Source: Porodaedalea pini (taxonomy: Eukaryota > Basidiomycota > Agaricomycetes > Hymenochaetales > Hymenochaetaceae). Taken from it: 64,000 bases of DNA. Made by a program: the position numbers and the translations under genes. Within the stretch, counting starts at the first letter, position 1; each line of letters begins with the position of its first letter. Positions 24,190 to 35,790 of the stretch are shown in pieces. Location: contig NBAY01000040.1 of the NCBI GenBank assembly GCA_002794775.1, forward strand, positions 248,001-312,000. The letters run 5' to 3'. The notes under the pieces were generated by a model. The model saw nothing but the letters and a program-made list of their open reading frames with translations. It was not told the origin of the DNA and did no database searches.

Positions 24190-25982
24190 AGCCCTGATCC
24201 CAGCGAATTCTACCCAGCCTATCCTCTTCCTTCTTACCCCCAGACGTTTTTCCAGCCACTGTCTGGTGTCCTTGAGAAATAAACCGAAAATTACCCCCTG
24301 CAGTATAAAAGGCTACCGAACGCGTGTTTCATGCTCTGAAATTGGCGCATTTGCATGCTGTGATGCACCCAGAGGGGAAGAATATAAGGTCACCTTCGCC
24401 TAAGCTCAACTCGCAGTCTTGGCTTCATGTAGAAGAAGGTGGCCAGAGGTCTGATGGTCAAAACTCCCAAACACACCTATGCAGCATATCCCCCAAACCA
24501 GGTTCTGAGCATGTGCACGATGCCACTTGCAGACTGTCCTTGGGCCTAGGTTGAGAGTCGCGCCAGAGAATTGGAGGTGAGGGAAGAGTTGCTCTGTGAG
24601 CTGCTGCTGCCTCTTTGTTGCGTCCTTCTCTTGCTTGTAAAGCTCTGCGATGTTCGGAAACCATGTTCCAAAGCAAGCTAAATAAATGCGTGAGCAATGG
24701 TTAGCATGAAAGAAAAAAATAAAGGCTTACATGCCATGTAGTTTGTGTACTTTTGGACCCAAGGATTCTTGACAAAGCACTTCAAAGCTGCTTTGTAGGC
24801 ATCTTCGACTCTTACAGAGTTAGGCTTCTGCTGTATGGGTCAGAAAAAAAAAGGGAGGTCTTCAAGGTGCTTACAGTGCGGCCGCCTCCAAATGCAGCAT
24901 CCCCAAAATTCAACTGCGCAAAATCGCCTCGTTTGTGGTCATGGAGGTCACTGCGGTTGAGGTTAACGGCTTCTGAGAAGTCATCTAAGGCTCATTCCAC
25001 CCCGTCAATCATGCAAGGCCAGTCTTCAGGTGTGTAGCACTTCACTCCAAATATCAACCCCTCACTGTCCTTAAAAAACTGCGCTTTCCTGAGAGGCGGA
25101 ATGTATCACATATGTAGTGAATGAAGGAAGGAGGTGTTAGACAGACCTTTCGACGTTTTTGACATAGGTCCAGTTCTCTTTCTCTACCTTTTGTCTAACT
25201 GTCGAGTTGCACAAGGGGTGGAGCTGGACACGAGGCGTCTTGCCCTGGCCTTCTCCCTTAACCGGCTCTCCAGCAGTATTCGAAGGTTTGTCTTTAATAA
25301 CCCCTATCCACCCGGGGTTTGAATGTGGAAGAGAGCGTGCACTTGCCCCCACTGAAGTCTGACTTGCTTCACTAAAGATAGCTTCCCTGATATGGCCGGC
25401 AGGCGGTCCAGGAGCCTTGAGCTTTGCAGTAGGTCTCTTATGCACGCCTTGAGATCCTGCTCCAACAGGCAGCTTCCAAAGAGAACCATGCTTCAGCCAA
25501 GCTCTAAGGGTCGCCTGAATGGAAGCATAAGAAAGACGTACACTTTCAAGATGGCTCTTGTGCTCCTGCAGGTGTTTCTCCCTGCATGCCTTACTTTTGC
25601 GGCTCCTCTTCTTCCTTGGAGGCTCGAATTCAATGGCCTGCAGACTCTCTAGGCCCAAAGGTAACTCGCGCTTCCCCAGTCTATCCGAAGCAGCAGGGAG
25701 TTCAGTCGCAGCTGTGCTCTCTTCGACAGATGGCCCAGAAGCAGCACCTCTCTCGCTTGCACCTCCCTTGCTTCTGCTTGGTGAAGTCTTGCGCTCCAGA
25801 CCATCCTCTCCAATAATGGACAGGCCTGCCTTTCTGAAGCTGAACGGGGAAGAGGCGGGGCGCTCATGGGAAGGAGAAAGCTGAGAAGGTGTGTTTAAGC
25901 TCAATGGGAAGAAAAAGAGCACAGGCTTGCTCACCTGCTTCCCATATCCGAAGGTAAACCGTCTCAACATCTCTGTACCCAC
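24190..25982 (-). pseudogene. Degenerate TET/JBP-like 2-oxoglutarate/Fe(II) dioxygenase
   Basis: The minus strand encodes a Ser/Lys-rich N-terminal region (25980-25140, with PPRKKRSRKSKACREKHLQE), then the core of the fungal TET/JBP-type oxygenase. The core shows FKDSEGLIFGVKCYTPEDWP and GDFAQLNFGDAAFGGGRT (25080-24870), KNPWVQKYTNY, then GATLNLGPRTVCKWHRAHAQ and NLVWGICCIG...FDHQTSGHLLL (about 24580-24430), then HANAPISEHETR and FYTAGGNFRFISQG (about 24370-24270). The family normally oxidises 5-methylcytosine-type bases and is often found with transposons in mushrooms. Breaks: an in-frame TGA after DGVE (about 24990), at least two frame changes around 24420 and 24320, and HRA where the iron-binding HxD is expected. 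Probably inactive. Confidence 0.62.
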
Positions 25983-26186
25983 TCCCTCTGCACTTCAAAG
26001 GCCTAGTTTAATTTGATAAACATTAACATAAGCTTAAATATAAGTTAAAAGGGCTGTAAGGGCGGGGTGGAAGCAAGAGGTCTGTAGAATGCAAGGGGTT
26101 TCCCATTAGCCACCCAGGTGCTCCCTGAACTCTTCTGCCTCTCCCACCATTCCCTTAAAGTCTTCCAAAGGCAATAAGCCAAGGCT

Positions 26187-26550
26187 TCTGCCGCGTCACC
26201 CCATACTAAACATACGAGTTGCGTGATGCAGGCAGAGGCGCTGGTAGGCCAAAGGAGAAAGAAATAGGGGTGGTCTTGGATAGAAAAAGGGTTGAAGCCA
26301 CCTGTCGCATCACCCCATGCTAAACACACGAGTTACGCAATGCTGGCAGGCAGGTAAGCCCTTTTGTCTCCTAGCTGAGGCTGGTGGGCTGGAAGCCGCC
26401 TCTCATCCAGAGCCATGCATTTATCCTGCAGCGTCACCCCAAGCTAAGCGCTTGGGTTGAGCAACGCAGGCAGGATGCAGCCAGACGAGCCAAGGCAGCC
26501 GCGTCACCCCAAGCTAAACGCCCAGGTTAAGCAACGCAGGCGGCAGGCTG
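26187..26550. repeat. Four dispersed copies of a ~45-bp motif
   Basis: Copies begin near 26187, 26303, 26430 and 26500. Each reads GCRTCACCCCAWRCTAARC, then a few variable bases, then GAGTT/GGTTRMGYRAYGCAGGCAG. They share order and spacing inside the unit but sit 70-127 bp apart in otherwise unrelated sequence. They lie upstream of the TET-like gene. On the minus strand the motif has a faint resemblance to the internal control region of 5S rRNA, which I do not consider proven. Confidence 0.6.
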
Positions 26551-26716
26551 ATGTGAGGTGGCAGCCAGGGAAGAGGCAGAGAGGGGAGGAGAACCGAGAA
26601 GCCAAAGAAGAGAGCAGGAAGCTTTGGGAATAGCTCACCTGTAGCAGTTGTTTAACGCAGGAGAGAGGCTTGCAGCGAGCAAAAACGAGGAACAACAACT
26701 CACAGCCACCACGTGA

Positions 26717-26746
26717 TGTTCGCACATGTGCGCGCATGCACGAACA
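26717..26746. repeat. Imperfect 30-bp palindrome, same core as the 37.2-kb palindromes
   Basis: The arms TGTTCGCACATGTGC and GCGCATGCACGAACA are near-complementary. The core (CGCACATG...CATG.CG) is shared with the two perfect palindromes at 37207 and 37287. It lies between the TET-like gene and the JmjC-like segment. Confidence 0.6.
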
Positions 26747-27087
26747 GACCCGTGGGAACACATCTTTATCGCTCACGTGATACTCACTGCAGCTCTTTCT
26801 GAAGGCTAAGTTTCTCATCCAGGCGCATTGAAGGCATTGAAAACTACATGGAATTATTCAGATACATAGTGCAGCTTGTAGGCATAAGAATTTGCGGTAG
26901 GGATAGATACGGCTCAGTCGTCCTGAAACACAGAGTACGAAGGCCACCTTGGTCGGAAGTAAGCACGGCCAAGGGCGCCGAAGGAGACTGAGGCGAACGC
27001 CTCTTCTCGCTCAGGGCCTGCATCCTGTATATGCCTTACGTGCCAGATAAAGCATGAAGGTGGGGCAGTAGAGTCTCACCTGAGCCA

Positions 27088-28200
27088 CTATGCTGCAGGT
27101 GGGTGTTTGCCGCATAGACACTCCACATTTACACTGTCAAATGCTTCGCCCGACTGCTTCAAACGCATCTCGATCTCTTCGCACAGGTCGCGAAGGAAGT
27201 CCTCCGCCTGATGGAGCAAAGGGTTAATAAAGGAAAAGCGGCTTTGCATCTCAGACACTACTGTGAGAGCTGCCTCTCTCGCAAAGGCGTAGTCTGATTT
27301 GAACTCGGGGCTGGACTGCCAGCGACTCTCGCACGCGTCCTTGGGCAGCTCGGGCGCTAACTGGTTAATGTGCACCACAATAAGAATGAGGTATACTAAG
27401 TCTATGGGTTCGATCCCGAAGACCGCGAAGCCTGAAAACTCAAGCTTAGATGCAAGCGCCTGCAAATGTAAGACGGCTTACCTTTTTCCGTTGGGACAGT
27501 AGTAAACTCGCGTGCAGCGCATATCGCTTTCATAAGGAGCACTGGAGCAACGCAGTGTTCTGCATTTGTAATGCTTTTTCCAAGGTAATGCTCGTATACC
27601 ATGGCCTTGAGAGTGCTTTTTAGCGTTTCATTCATGTAGAAATGGCCTCCAAACACAAAGCTATCGTCAAACGTGATGACGAGGTGGTTGGTACCGGGCC
27701 TCATGAAGCTGAAGAAGCAATTAGAGTGCAGCAGAAGTCGGCAGACGCAAGGCGATGCTCACAAAGTGTCTCCTTTGCAGATCCAAACCATCTCTGCCTT
27801 CATCGGCTTATCTCGGTCCTCGCTCCACGCGCTAGGAACAGATCTGGGTCAATCGGAATGAGCCATCCCTTCGACCCCCATAGCATATGTATGAATGTGA
27901 AGAGCCCAGCGGCGTCGATGTGCCAATCTGACCAGGCAGAGATGAGGCTCGCAAGAATCCAGCATTTGGCGAGCGATGTGGGTCGCAGTTGAGTTTTAAA
28001 CGTATATACTCCATCTTTTCCTTGAAAGGAGTCTCGCACGCTGAACTTAGTCCCATCGTCAAACGGACTATTTGCGACAGGTCAGAGCGGAAAAATGGAG
28101 GTGAATTAAAGGCAGCGCACATTTCAATGTGGTCATTGCCACAGGTATGTCCAAAAAGTTCAAGCAATGCGACCTTTGCACGGGCTCGGGCTCAGTGAGA
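27088..28200 (-). pseudogene. JmjC-like domain segment with frame breaks
   Basis: The sequence resembles the JmjC-type 2-oxoglutarate/Fe(II) domains common in Agaricomycetes. FKTQLRPTSLAKCWILASLI is followed by SAWSDWHIDAAGLFTFIHML (HxD iron ligands present) and GSKGWLIPIDPD. Then, in another frame, comes SAWSEDRDKPMKAEMVWICK and, after a short intron, FFMRPGTNHLV (distal His) with FVFGGHFYMNETLKSTL. The C-terminal ~120 residues (27465-27088) are open to a stop. Two frame changes (near 28150 and 27815) and the upstream TGA at 28262 separate it from the gene before it, though the Lys/Pro-rich linker between them suggests one original fused protein. Either a decayed gene or indel errors. Confidence 0.55.
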
Positions 28201-28261
28201 ACGGGGGGTTGGGCTCCGTGGGTGTGGGCGGCGCCTTCTTTTTACCCTTGGGCTTTTTCTT

Positions 28262-31200
28262 TCATTTCTTGTTAGCCTCCTTCGCGGCGAGGTAGGCATC
28301 CATGGCAGCAACGTATTCCAACGTGATGGCATTGTTGGCTTCAACTTTCTTTGCAACATCCTCAGACTGTTCGTGGTACTCTCGGACCTTCGCGCAAAGT
28401 TCGGCTATGGTCGAGCTCACCATGTTAGATGGAGCAACAGGGACCCCATCTGGGTCGTCATCATCCTCTGGAGGCAACGCTGTGAGGTCTTTAAAGGCAG
28501 TCAGTGTGAAAGTCAGTGAGAAAGAGTCTGATGCCACTTACCGCGCGCCTGCCGGGGAGCATAGATGTCAATAACTCGGTGCAGTTCATCCACAGAATTG
28601 CCAGCAATGCCTCCTGGAGGTCGCTTTGGGGGCCCCCTAACAAGGACATTTTTTTCCGCGAGCTCCTTTCGACGGTCGTCATCGGACATCGACTCCCAGT
28701 TATCCCTGGCAAAGACGCTCGTAGTTACGTATCCCTCGTACTCCTCATCTGACGGATGACCGAACTGTATTGCAGACATCCTCTCCGTAAGATCTTTCTG
28801 CAGAGGCAAGCGCACATGTCATCATAAATACCTCCGTCACATAGCTCTGAGAGACATTAACCTTACCTGGCTAAGCCATATCGGGATTTCTTCCGAAAAG
28901 CACTCCCAAATGAAACCCTGGCTATTCGGGGTGAGCTCTGACCCTAGTGTATCCTCGATCGGCTTTTCAGAAGCGAAGATTGGCGCTCGAATATCCTCGA
29001 AGTTAGCGGTTGAGACTGGCTTTAGGAGAAGGAAACGTCAGGCAATATTTACAGCGCTAAATCCGACCTACGTACTGCAGAAGTCTTTCTGGTCCATGCG
29101 CTTGGCAAGTCGTAAGCGACAGCGGAAGAGTTTGGCACATCGTCCCCAACCAGCCTCTTGCGTTTTGCAGTTCGTGGACTAGTCGGATTTTTAACCTTGC
29201 GTTTTCTCTTGCGTTTGGCGGCGCCAGCGCCCCCGAACTCTTCCGTATCAGGCACCCGGTCGTCGCCTTCGCCAGCCGCTGCATCCTCGTCAAGAGATGA
29301 ATGGAGGGGGCTCATTCGCGGAGTGGCAGGTAGGCCTGGCAAATCGCGGCCAACTTGAGTGCCTTCGGGTTGCCTCTCCTCTTCTTGAGAAGCATTTCTG
29401 CTCGCAGTGCCGTCTTTTCCCGCTGAAGATTTCGTCTTCTTCTGAGGAGGCTGATCTTCTCCATCGGATTCGCCTTCTTCTACATCAGGTTCACTTTCGT
29501 CGGACTCCGTAGCACCCTTCTTCTTAGGTCGAGTAGCGCGTTTCCTCTTCTTCGCCCACTCGGCAGCCTCCTCAGGAGTTCTTCGCTTCGTCTGTTTGCG
29601 GTCCCTCTTCCCTTCAATCACGTCTGGAATGCTGTCGGGCGTTGTAGACTTATCCTTCGCTGGCTTCTTGGGTGAAGTAGACTTTGGTGGCTCGCGCAGC
29701 GCATCCTGAAACCAGGTCGGCTGCGATGAAAGCGTGTCGATACGAGCTCCGTTTCGTCTCTTTGGGACCTCAGAGACTGCCCGCGATATGTGGCGCATGA
29801 CCCGTAGCACTGGAGGATTTAGGTCCTCTATTTCTGTAAGAGCTTTACCCCAATTGATTCGGCTCTCAACCACGTCCAGGTCCTCACTGTTGCTGCCGCT
29901 CGTGCTCATCGCAGCAGCCTCTTCAGGTCGGCATACTTCCTGATCCGCTAGACCTTTAGTTACAGCACTTCGAAGCCGTCGTTGAGGTGGAGGAACCGCT
30001 TCGATGTGAGTGTGATTGGCAGAAGTCTCGCGTTCTAGCTTCTCGAAAGAGCATACGGAGCGCCAGTTTGCGACGGCCCTGCCAATTCTCTCCTCAAAGA
30101 TGCCGCTGCCTTGCAGGGCCATATCAACAACCAGATTTAATAACATGTGCTCCTGGTCTAGGCGCTTGGCATCCGGCTTAAGACCTGCGTGAGTGATTGC
30201 CTGCCGGTGCAAGTCAGTTGGAAGCGCAACGCTCGGAATCGCATGAGACATACTTGCGCGATCCCATATAGCGGAATGCGAACGTGTGCATGAGAAGACA
30301 ACTGCGCTGCGCTGAGAAGGCAGAATGGAGAGATCGCTGCCGTAACGTACAACGGACGTAGTATGACGAAGTCTTCGACGTTTTGCAAGAACTCGGGAAG
30401 CTCGCCACACTCCTCACTAAGTGACGAGATGAGCGATGGACGGTCAGCGTTCCAAGGTAGTGAGTTTACCTTAGTATAGCAGAGAGCCTCTTCGGTTCCG
30501 TCGACAGGGCGCTGTCTTCTCCTGTTGAAAGCCCTCCCTCTCCTCTCTGCTTCGCAGATACAAGCGTCAGAGACTGCTCCAACCCAAAGCTTTGGAAAGA
30601 AAATGAAGTCACACACCAGCATAAGAGCACGCAACCCTATGGCTGCGTAGCAAAAGTTATTGAAGACGAGATTGGCTTTAGCTTTGGAGTAGCTCTGCCT
30701 CGCCCGCAGTATCAACGAACGCAGTATACCCGTCTCGCTGCCGGCCGTTCCGGCTGGCCTTCCTCTCGACAGTTGAATCTCGCCATTAATTTGCACAGCA
30801 CCTTCACCTTGATCAACTCCGCCTCCTCCTGATTGCACATCGCCTTGAACAGCACCACCGTCTTCGGACTGCCCACTTCCCAAACCTGTACTCCCGCCTT
30901 GATCAGTCCCGCTTCGTCCTGGCTGCGCACTGCCTTGAACGGCCCCGCCGTCTTCTGACTGCCCACTTCCTAGATCTGTACTGCCGACCTGATCGGCACC
31001 GCTTCCCCCTGGCTGCGCACTGCCTTGAACGGCCCCGCCGCCTTCTGACTGCCCACTTTCTAGGTCTGTACTGCCGATCTGATCGGCCCCGCCTCCTCCT
31101 GCTTGCGCATCGCCTTGGGCAACTCCGCCTCCTGTCTGCGCATTTCTCGGCCCTGCACCTCCGCTCTCCGGCTGCGCGATCCCATGTCCCAATGGTTGGC

Positions 31201-31840
31201 CTGCAGTCTGGATCTCAAGCCGCCTGTCCCTCGCTACCGTATTTTCCAGCCGGAATGCGCCGCTCTCTGCCGTGTTTTGCCATGCGGAAGCATATGCCTC
31301 GTCCCACATGTCGCAAAACTCGTCCATCGTCGTCCTCCATTCTGTGTACAGGTTATGAAATTTTGATAGAGACGACTGGAGAGTGTTTTCCCGGATAAGA
31401 GGTTTCTGAAGAGGACGCAGGTCCTCCTCGGGTTTGTCGGCAACGGCAAATATGACTCTATCAAGGATCATGCACTGCAATAACCCATGTAGCCAATCGA
31501 CGGACATCCCTGAAGTGATTTGCTTCTGAAAACAAGCATATGCGAGGAGGCGCTCTGAGTAGTGCTCTGAGTTCAGGCTTTTTTCGAGTTTCTCGTTGAA
31601 GTCGTGAGTGAGCTTATAGATATTCCTCACGAGTGTGTTTCTGTCTTTCCGACCGTCTGACCGTGCTTTAACCGCTTGAGAAAGGACCGCCTGCCACGTC
31701 TTTGGTTCGTTGTAGTATGACGCTGAGCCGCCGACCGGAGTGCACAGGACAATGGCGTCCTGCTTCTCCTTGCCGTCGGGAGCCATGCTGTACTTGCGCA
31801 TGAATTCTTCAAACGAAGGGTTTGGGTCGTCTAAGTCCAT
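28262..31840 (-). CDS. Unrecognised 1115-residue protein with repeat-rich middle
   Basis: Five exons (31840-30254, 30200-29076, 29019-28867, 28797-28542, 28488-28262) join in phase from an ATG to a TGA, giving 1115 codons. The N-terminal ~200 residues are helical (WQAVLSQAVKARSDG, LHGLLQCMILDRVIFAVADK). A Gly/Ser/Gln tandem repeat follows at about 240-350, then a hydrophobic segment (YAAIGLRALMLVCDFIFFPK). Next is a long Lys/Asp/Glu-rich stretch with several basic, nuclear-localisation-like clusters (KRKRKRKVKNP). The C-terminal part has FGHPSDEEYEGYVTTSVFAR and NSVDELHRVIDIYAPRQARD. No catalytic family recognised. It is directly upstream of, and may once have been fused to, the JmjC-like segment. 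The intact splicing frame over 3.3 kb argues that the sequence is under selection or young. Confidence 0.7.
30770..31130 (-). repeat. 90-bp coding tandem repeat (30-residue units)
   Basis: About three to four imperfect 90-bp units sit inside the first exon of the 1115-codon gene. Each encodes a Gly/Ser/Gln-rich 30-mer containing GADQ, GSTDL, SGQSE and GGAVQG. All keep frame, so they vary the protein length in 30-residue steps. Confidence 0.75.
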
Positions 31841-32134
31841 TTTGAGCGAAAAAGGGAGAGTGTGAGAGCTCAGGAAACGGTGGCAGAAGTTGAAGTCGCA
31901 AGCGTTTCTGCGTCGTTCTAAAGCACCAGGTCACGTGATGTTGGCACGTTGCCCTCGGCATACCTTTACTATATCTTTACTCTTGCCATGTTATCGCACT
32001 GAGTCACGGCTCGAATTTGCATTAACCAGCTAATAGAATTGTCTCATGCTTATTCTAGTGAGTATTATTGACGTTAATATATTAAACTCGACCTTTCTCC
32101 CCAAACCCGCTGTCGAACATGTGTTATTGACAGT

Positions 32135-34965
32135 GTGGATGCCTCTGGAACGTCTATTTTATCTTCTAAGCTCTTGACAAATGGCGGACGTCTACTGCCA
32201 TCGGACGAGGGAATGGATTTCAAAACATTGGAAGAGTCACTTATCCAGTCGGATAATGGACTTGTCGTGGAAGAGTTTGAAAATGGGGCTTGGTTAATTG
32301 GCGAGACGACTGTGCAATCAACAGGGTCTGCGGCATTGGATTCAACCGATTGTGACGCTCCAATTTTCTGTTCCGGGTCAGGCTTCTTCTCAAAGATGGG
32401 ATCCAGCTCCGCCAAGAAGGCAGGGCAGCCATCGTTACAACGCACTGCTCTCAACACATCTCCCTCGATTTCGATTTCGTCATCATACGGAAAGAGAAGG
32501 TTGACAGAAAAGGGATAGCTCCTGGTACCATTGGCTTCTCTAACATAAGAAACACCTGCTTTATGAACTCGGCGCTTCAATGCCTCGCTCATATAAAAGA
32601 ATTGGTTGAGTACTTTCTCAGTGAGTCATCGATTCTGCCATCATTCTCTGAAAATTTCTGACGCGAGAGTTAGCTGGTGTTTTCCATAGCGAGCTTAACC
32701 CTGAAACTCCTTTGGGAATGCAAGGCGCCATAGCGGAGGCTTTCGGCGTTCTCCTAAACCGTGTCTGGCTGCCTCAGAGTTCGGCATCTTATGCGCCTCG
32801 AGAGTTCAAGATGCAGCCTCAGCGCTTCGCGCCGCAATTTTCTGGGTATCAGCAACATGACTCACAAGTGCTTGTTGCATTCCTTCTTGATGGTCTTCAC
32901 GAAGGCCTCAATCGCGTGTTGAAGAAGCCCCATGTAGAGAAGCCTGACTGGCAAGGCGGAGGCGACAAGGAACTGGTCATGTTAGCGAAGGAGTGTTGGG
33001 AAGGTTACATGAAGCGCAACGACAGCGTTATCGTGGATTTATTCCAGGGCCAATACAGGAGTACTCTCATATGCTCCGAGTGTAGAAAGGTAGCACTGGA
33101 GCCTCTGTAAATTATACAATGCTGATTTATTTGTATATCTTTTCAGGTTTTGATTACCTTTGATCCGTTCATGTATCTTACCCTGCCATTTCCGATACAA
33201 AAGAAATGGACGCATTCAATTCTATATATACCTTGGCATGCTAGCAAGCCACATGTGAAGGCACCAGTCGAGGTTAATCGTAACGCTACCTTCAGAGAGG
33301 TGCGGCAGTTGCTCGGTCACTGGATGAAGGCTGAACCGGACAACGTTGGTATCTTTCTTCAGCCAGCGAAGTATTTACTAATGCGTTCATAGCTTCTGAC
33401 TTTAGAAACGTTCAGTAATCGGTTTTATAAATACCTAGACGGCACTGTTCCCGTTGGCGATATGTCGGACGCGGATCGTATCATTTGTTTCGAGTTACCA
33501 TGTCACTCTCAACAGCCACGGAATTGGAGTCCAAGCTCGGACCCGACCAAAAACCACGTCATCTTGCCAGTACATCTTTGCAAAGAAATTCCTTCATCGC
33601 ATAGCAGCTTCCAGCTCCCATCAAGCGGGTTTGCGCACCCCTTCATCGTCGTTCTGGATAACGAACAAGTCCGTGACCGCAAAACAATATATGCTGCTGT
33701 CGTACAGCGCTTAGAGCGCTGGACAAAGCACGCAAGAGATCTACATCAATGGGAGGCTGCTGCAATGGAAGAAGTCAAGATTCTGGAGCCGGGCCCCACG
33801 AGGTCTCTCACCGAGTTCAAGGAGAATGGCGATGTCATCACGGTCGAGGAGGAAGTGCCGGAAGAAGGGAACATTGTCGATGAAAAATCACTTGTACTTG
33901 AGGACGATTCGATTGAAGTAATCTCTGGCGACAAGTTTCCAAAACTCTTGGGACCAAAAGCCGATCTGTTCGAAATTCACATTCAGTCCGGACACGAGAA
34001 GCTGGGAACAGGCAACTCGTGGAGCTCGGGCAGGTGGGAGCGCTGGGAAGCTCGGGGAAAGGCAAGCGGAGGTGGCGTAAGTCCTGCTCTACTCTTCACA
34101 GACAACGCATTATACTGCGAATGGGACGACGACTTTCGCTCATATTTCTTTGGAGACGAGCCACAATATGAACGCGCACTTTGGGCGGATTCTCAATGGA
34201 GAGAGTTCATTCATCCGGAGTTCAAAGAAATGCAGGAGGCGTCAATTGCTCGGAGTAAAAAGTGTATTTCACTCAACGACTGTTTGGAAGAGTTCACAAG
34301 GGAAGAGGAGCTGGCGAGGATGGCCTTTGGTACTTCCCACAGTGCAAGAAGCACCAGCAAGCTACGGAGAAGTTCGATTTCTGGACAGTTCCGGACATTC
34401 TTGTGGCCCATCTCAAACGCTTCAGTAATAGTCGAATCCTGCGTGACAAACTCGATGCGTTCGTAGACTTCCCCTGGAAGGCCTCGACCTCGATGCGCTC
34501 AGTGGTGAACGGGAGGTGGCTAAATTCCTTGCTCGCGAAAGGCACGGCGTTGAGGCACTGGGCTTGTCCGATGTCGAGGAACCCTTGCTTTACGATCTTT
34601 ACACTGTTGACGAGCACTTAGTTGGGCTCGGTGGAGGTCATTTCCGTGTATATTCCAAGAGCCACGAAACGGGTAAGTGGTATCATTTTGACGATACCCA
34701 CGTTTCACCGTCGCAGGAAACTGGTGCTGTGATGAGTATTGATTTTCCAACCTAATCGAAAAGATCGGCGTCTTATGAATCACATCACAGAACGAGAACG
34801 CCTGCTTGCTTTTCTACAAACGTCATACCAATCGTTCTATCTGCGGCAAGACGTTTCAGAGAGTGGAAGCTGCTCGCCAGCCAAAAACCGTTTACCACCG
34901 AACGTGATGTTAAAGCGGAAGTTCAACTGCCAACATCTCCCGAGGATGACGAAAGGAACGCGCTC
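32135..34965 (+). pseudogene. Decayed ubiquitin carboxyl-terminal hydrolase (Ubp12/USP type)
   Basis: This is a deubiquitinating-enzyme gene with the USP blocks in order. The Cys box [20 protein letters not shown] lies at about 32535-32595. FAPQFSGYQQHDSQVLVAFL, LFQGQYRSTLICSECRK and the zinc-ribbon partner region follow, with ITFDPFMYLTLPFPIQKK after an intron near 33090-33147. A long insert comes next (33460-34310), then [20 protein letters not shown] and the His box GLGGGHFRVYSKS with KWYHFDDTHVSPS, and a last block NACLLFYKRHTN. A possible N-terminal region at 32135-32518 is open but weakly supported. Lesions: a 1-nt frame change near 34312 (EEELAR into [12 protein letters not shown]), a second near 34750, and poor splice sites around 32621-32670. 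Catalytic residues persist but one continuous protein is not encoded. Confidence 0.75.
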
Positions 34966-34974
34966 ATGAAGAGT

Positions 34975-35790
34975 GTCGCGTGTTGAAGAAGCCTTATGTA
35001 GAGAAGCCTGACTGGCAAGGCGGAGGCGGCAAGGAACTGGTCATGTTAGCGAAGGAGAGTTGGGAAGGTTGCATGAAGCGCAACGGCAACGTTATCGTGG
35101 ATTTATTCCAGGGCCAATACAGGAGTACTCTCATATGTTCCGAGTGTAGAAAGGTAGCACTGGAGCCTCTGTAAATTATACAATCATGATTTATTTGTAT
35201 ATCTTTTCAGGTCTCGATTACCTTTGATCCGTTCATGTATCTTACCTTGCCATTCCCGATGCAAAAGAAACAGACGCATCCAATTCTATAACGCTCTTTC
35301 GTTGCATATAAAGCGTTTGAGCACCAGTAAAACTTTTTGTGACAAGGCAGACTCATTCATTTCACTACAGCTCAAAGGCCTGGGCCTTGGCTCGCTGAGG
35401 GAAGAAATATGTGCTCATAAGAGCCCTACTAGCCCTATATTATGGCCTTTCAGATGCTCACGACCCTTCAAGCCGGCTCCGCGGATATTACTGACGCATA
35501 TATGCCAAGATCCACGGAACGGGCAACCATTATCACTTGATGCTCACTATTCTTCGACACAGGAAACTCATAAAGCTGGGGGCGGCTCTCCTTTTTTATG
35601 CCAAGAATGTACCGGAATTCCAGTGGGTGGAAATGCCTTTGAGAGCTATAGGACCCTACACAGAAATGGAAGGTACAAAAGACCGCCGCTTTTTAACCCT
35701 CCGCATCTAGATGAGGAGTATAAAACAACTAACTTGAAGCAAGAAAGCGCCATATACTACGGCGCCTAGCGCATATACGCGGGTACTTGT
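34975..35790 (+). pseudogene. Second, internally deleted Ubp12-type copy
   Basis: 34979-35285 repeats 32920-33226 at roughly 94% identity, including the intron between them, so it arose by DNA duplication, not by reverse transcription. After a large internal deletion, more diverged pieces follow: HIKRLSTSKTFCDKADSFIS near 35310 (matching [20 protein letters not shown]) and a KIHGTGNHYHL piece near 35515 matching the His-box tail. Frames change repeatedly. Clearly non-functional. Confidence 0.75.

Noticed and set aside
26187..26550. 5S rRNA fragments on the minus strand
   Set aside because: Only a short GTTTAGCTTGGGGTGAC-like word resembles the 5S control region; the flanking stems are absent.
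32074..32592. Long minus-strand open frame of 172 codons
   Set aside because: It is antisense to the Ubp12-type Cys box, whose plus-strand motif is unmistakable.
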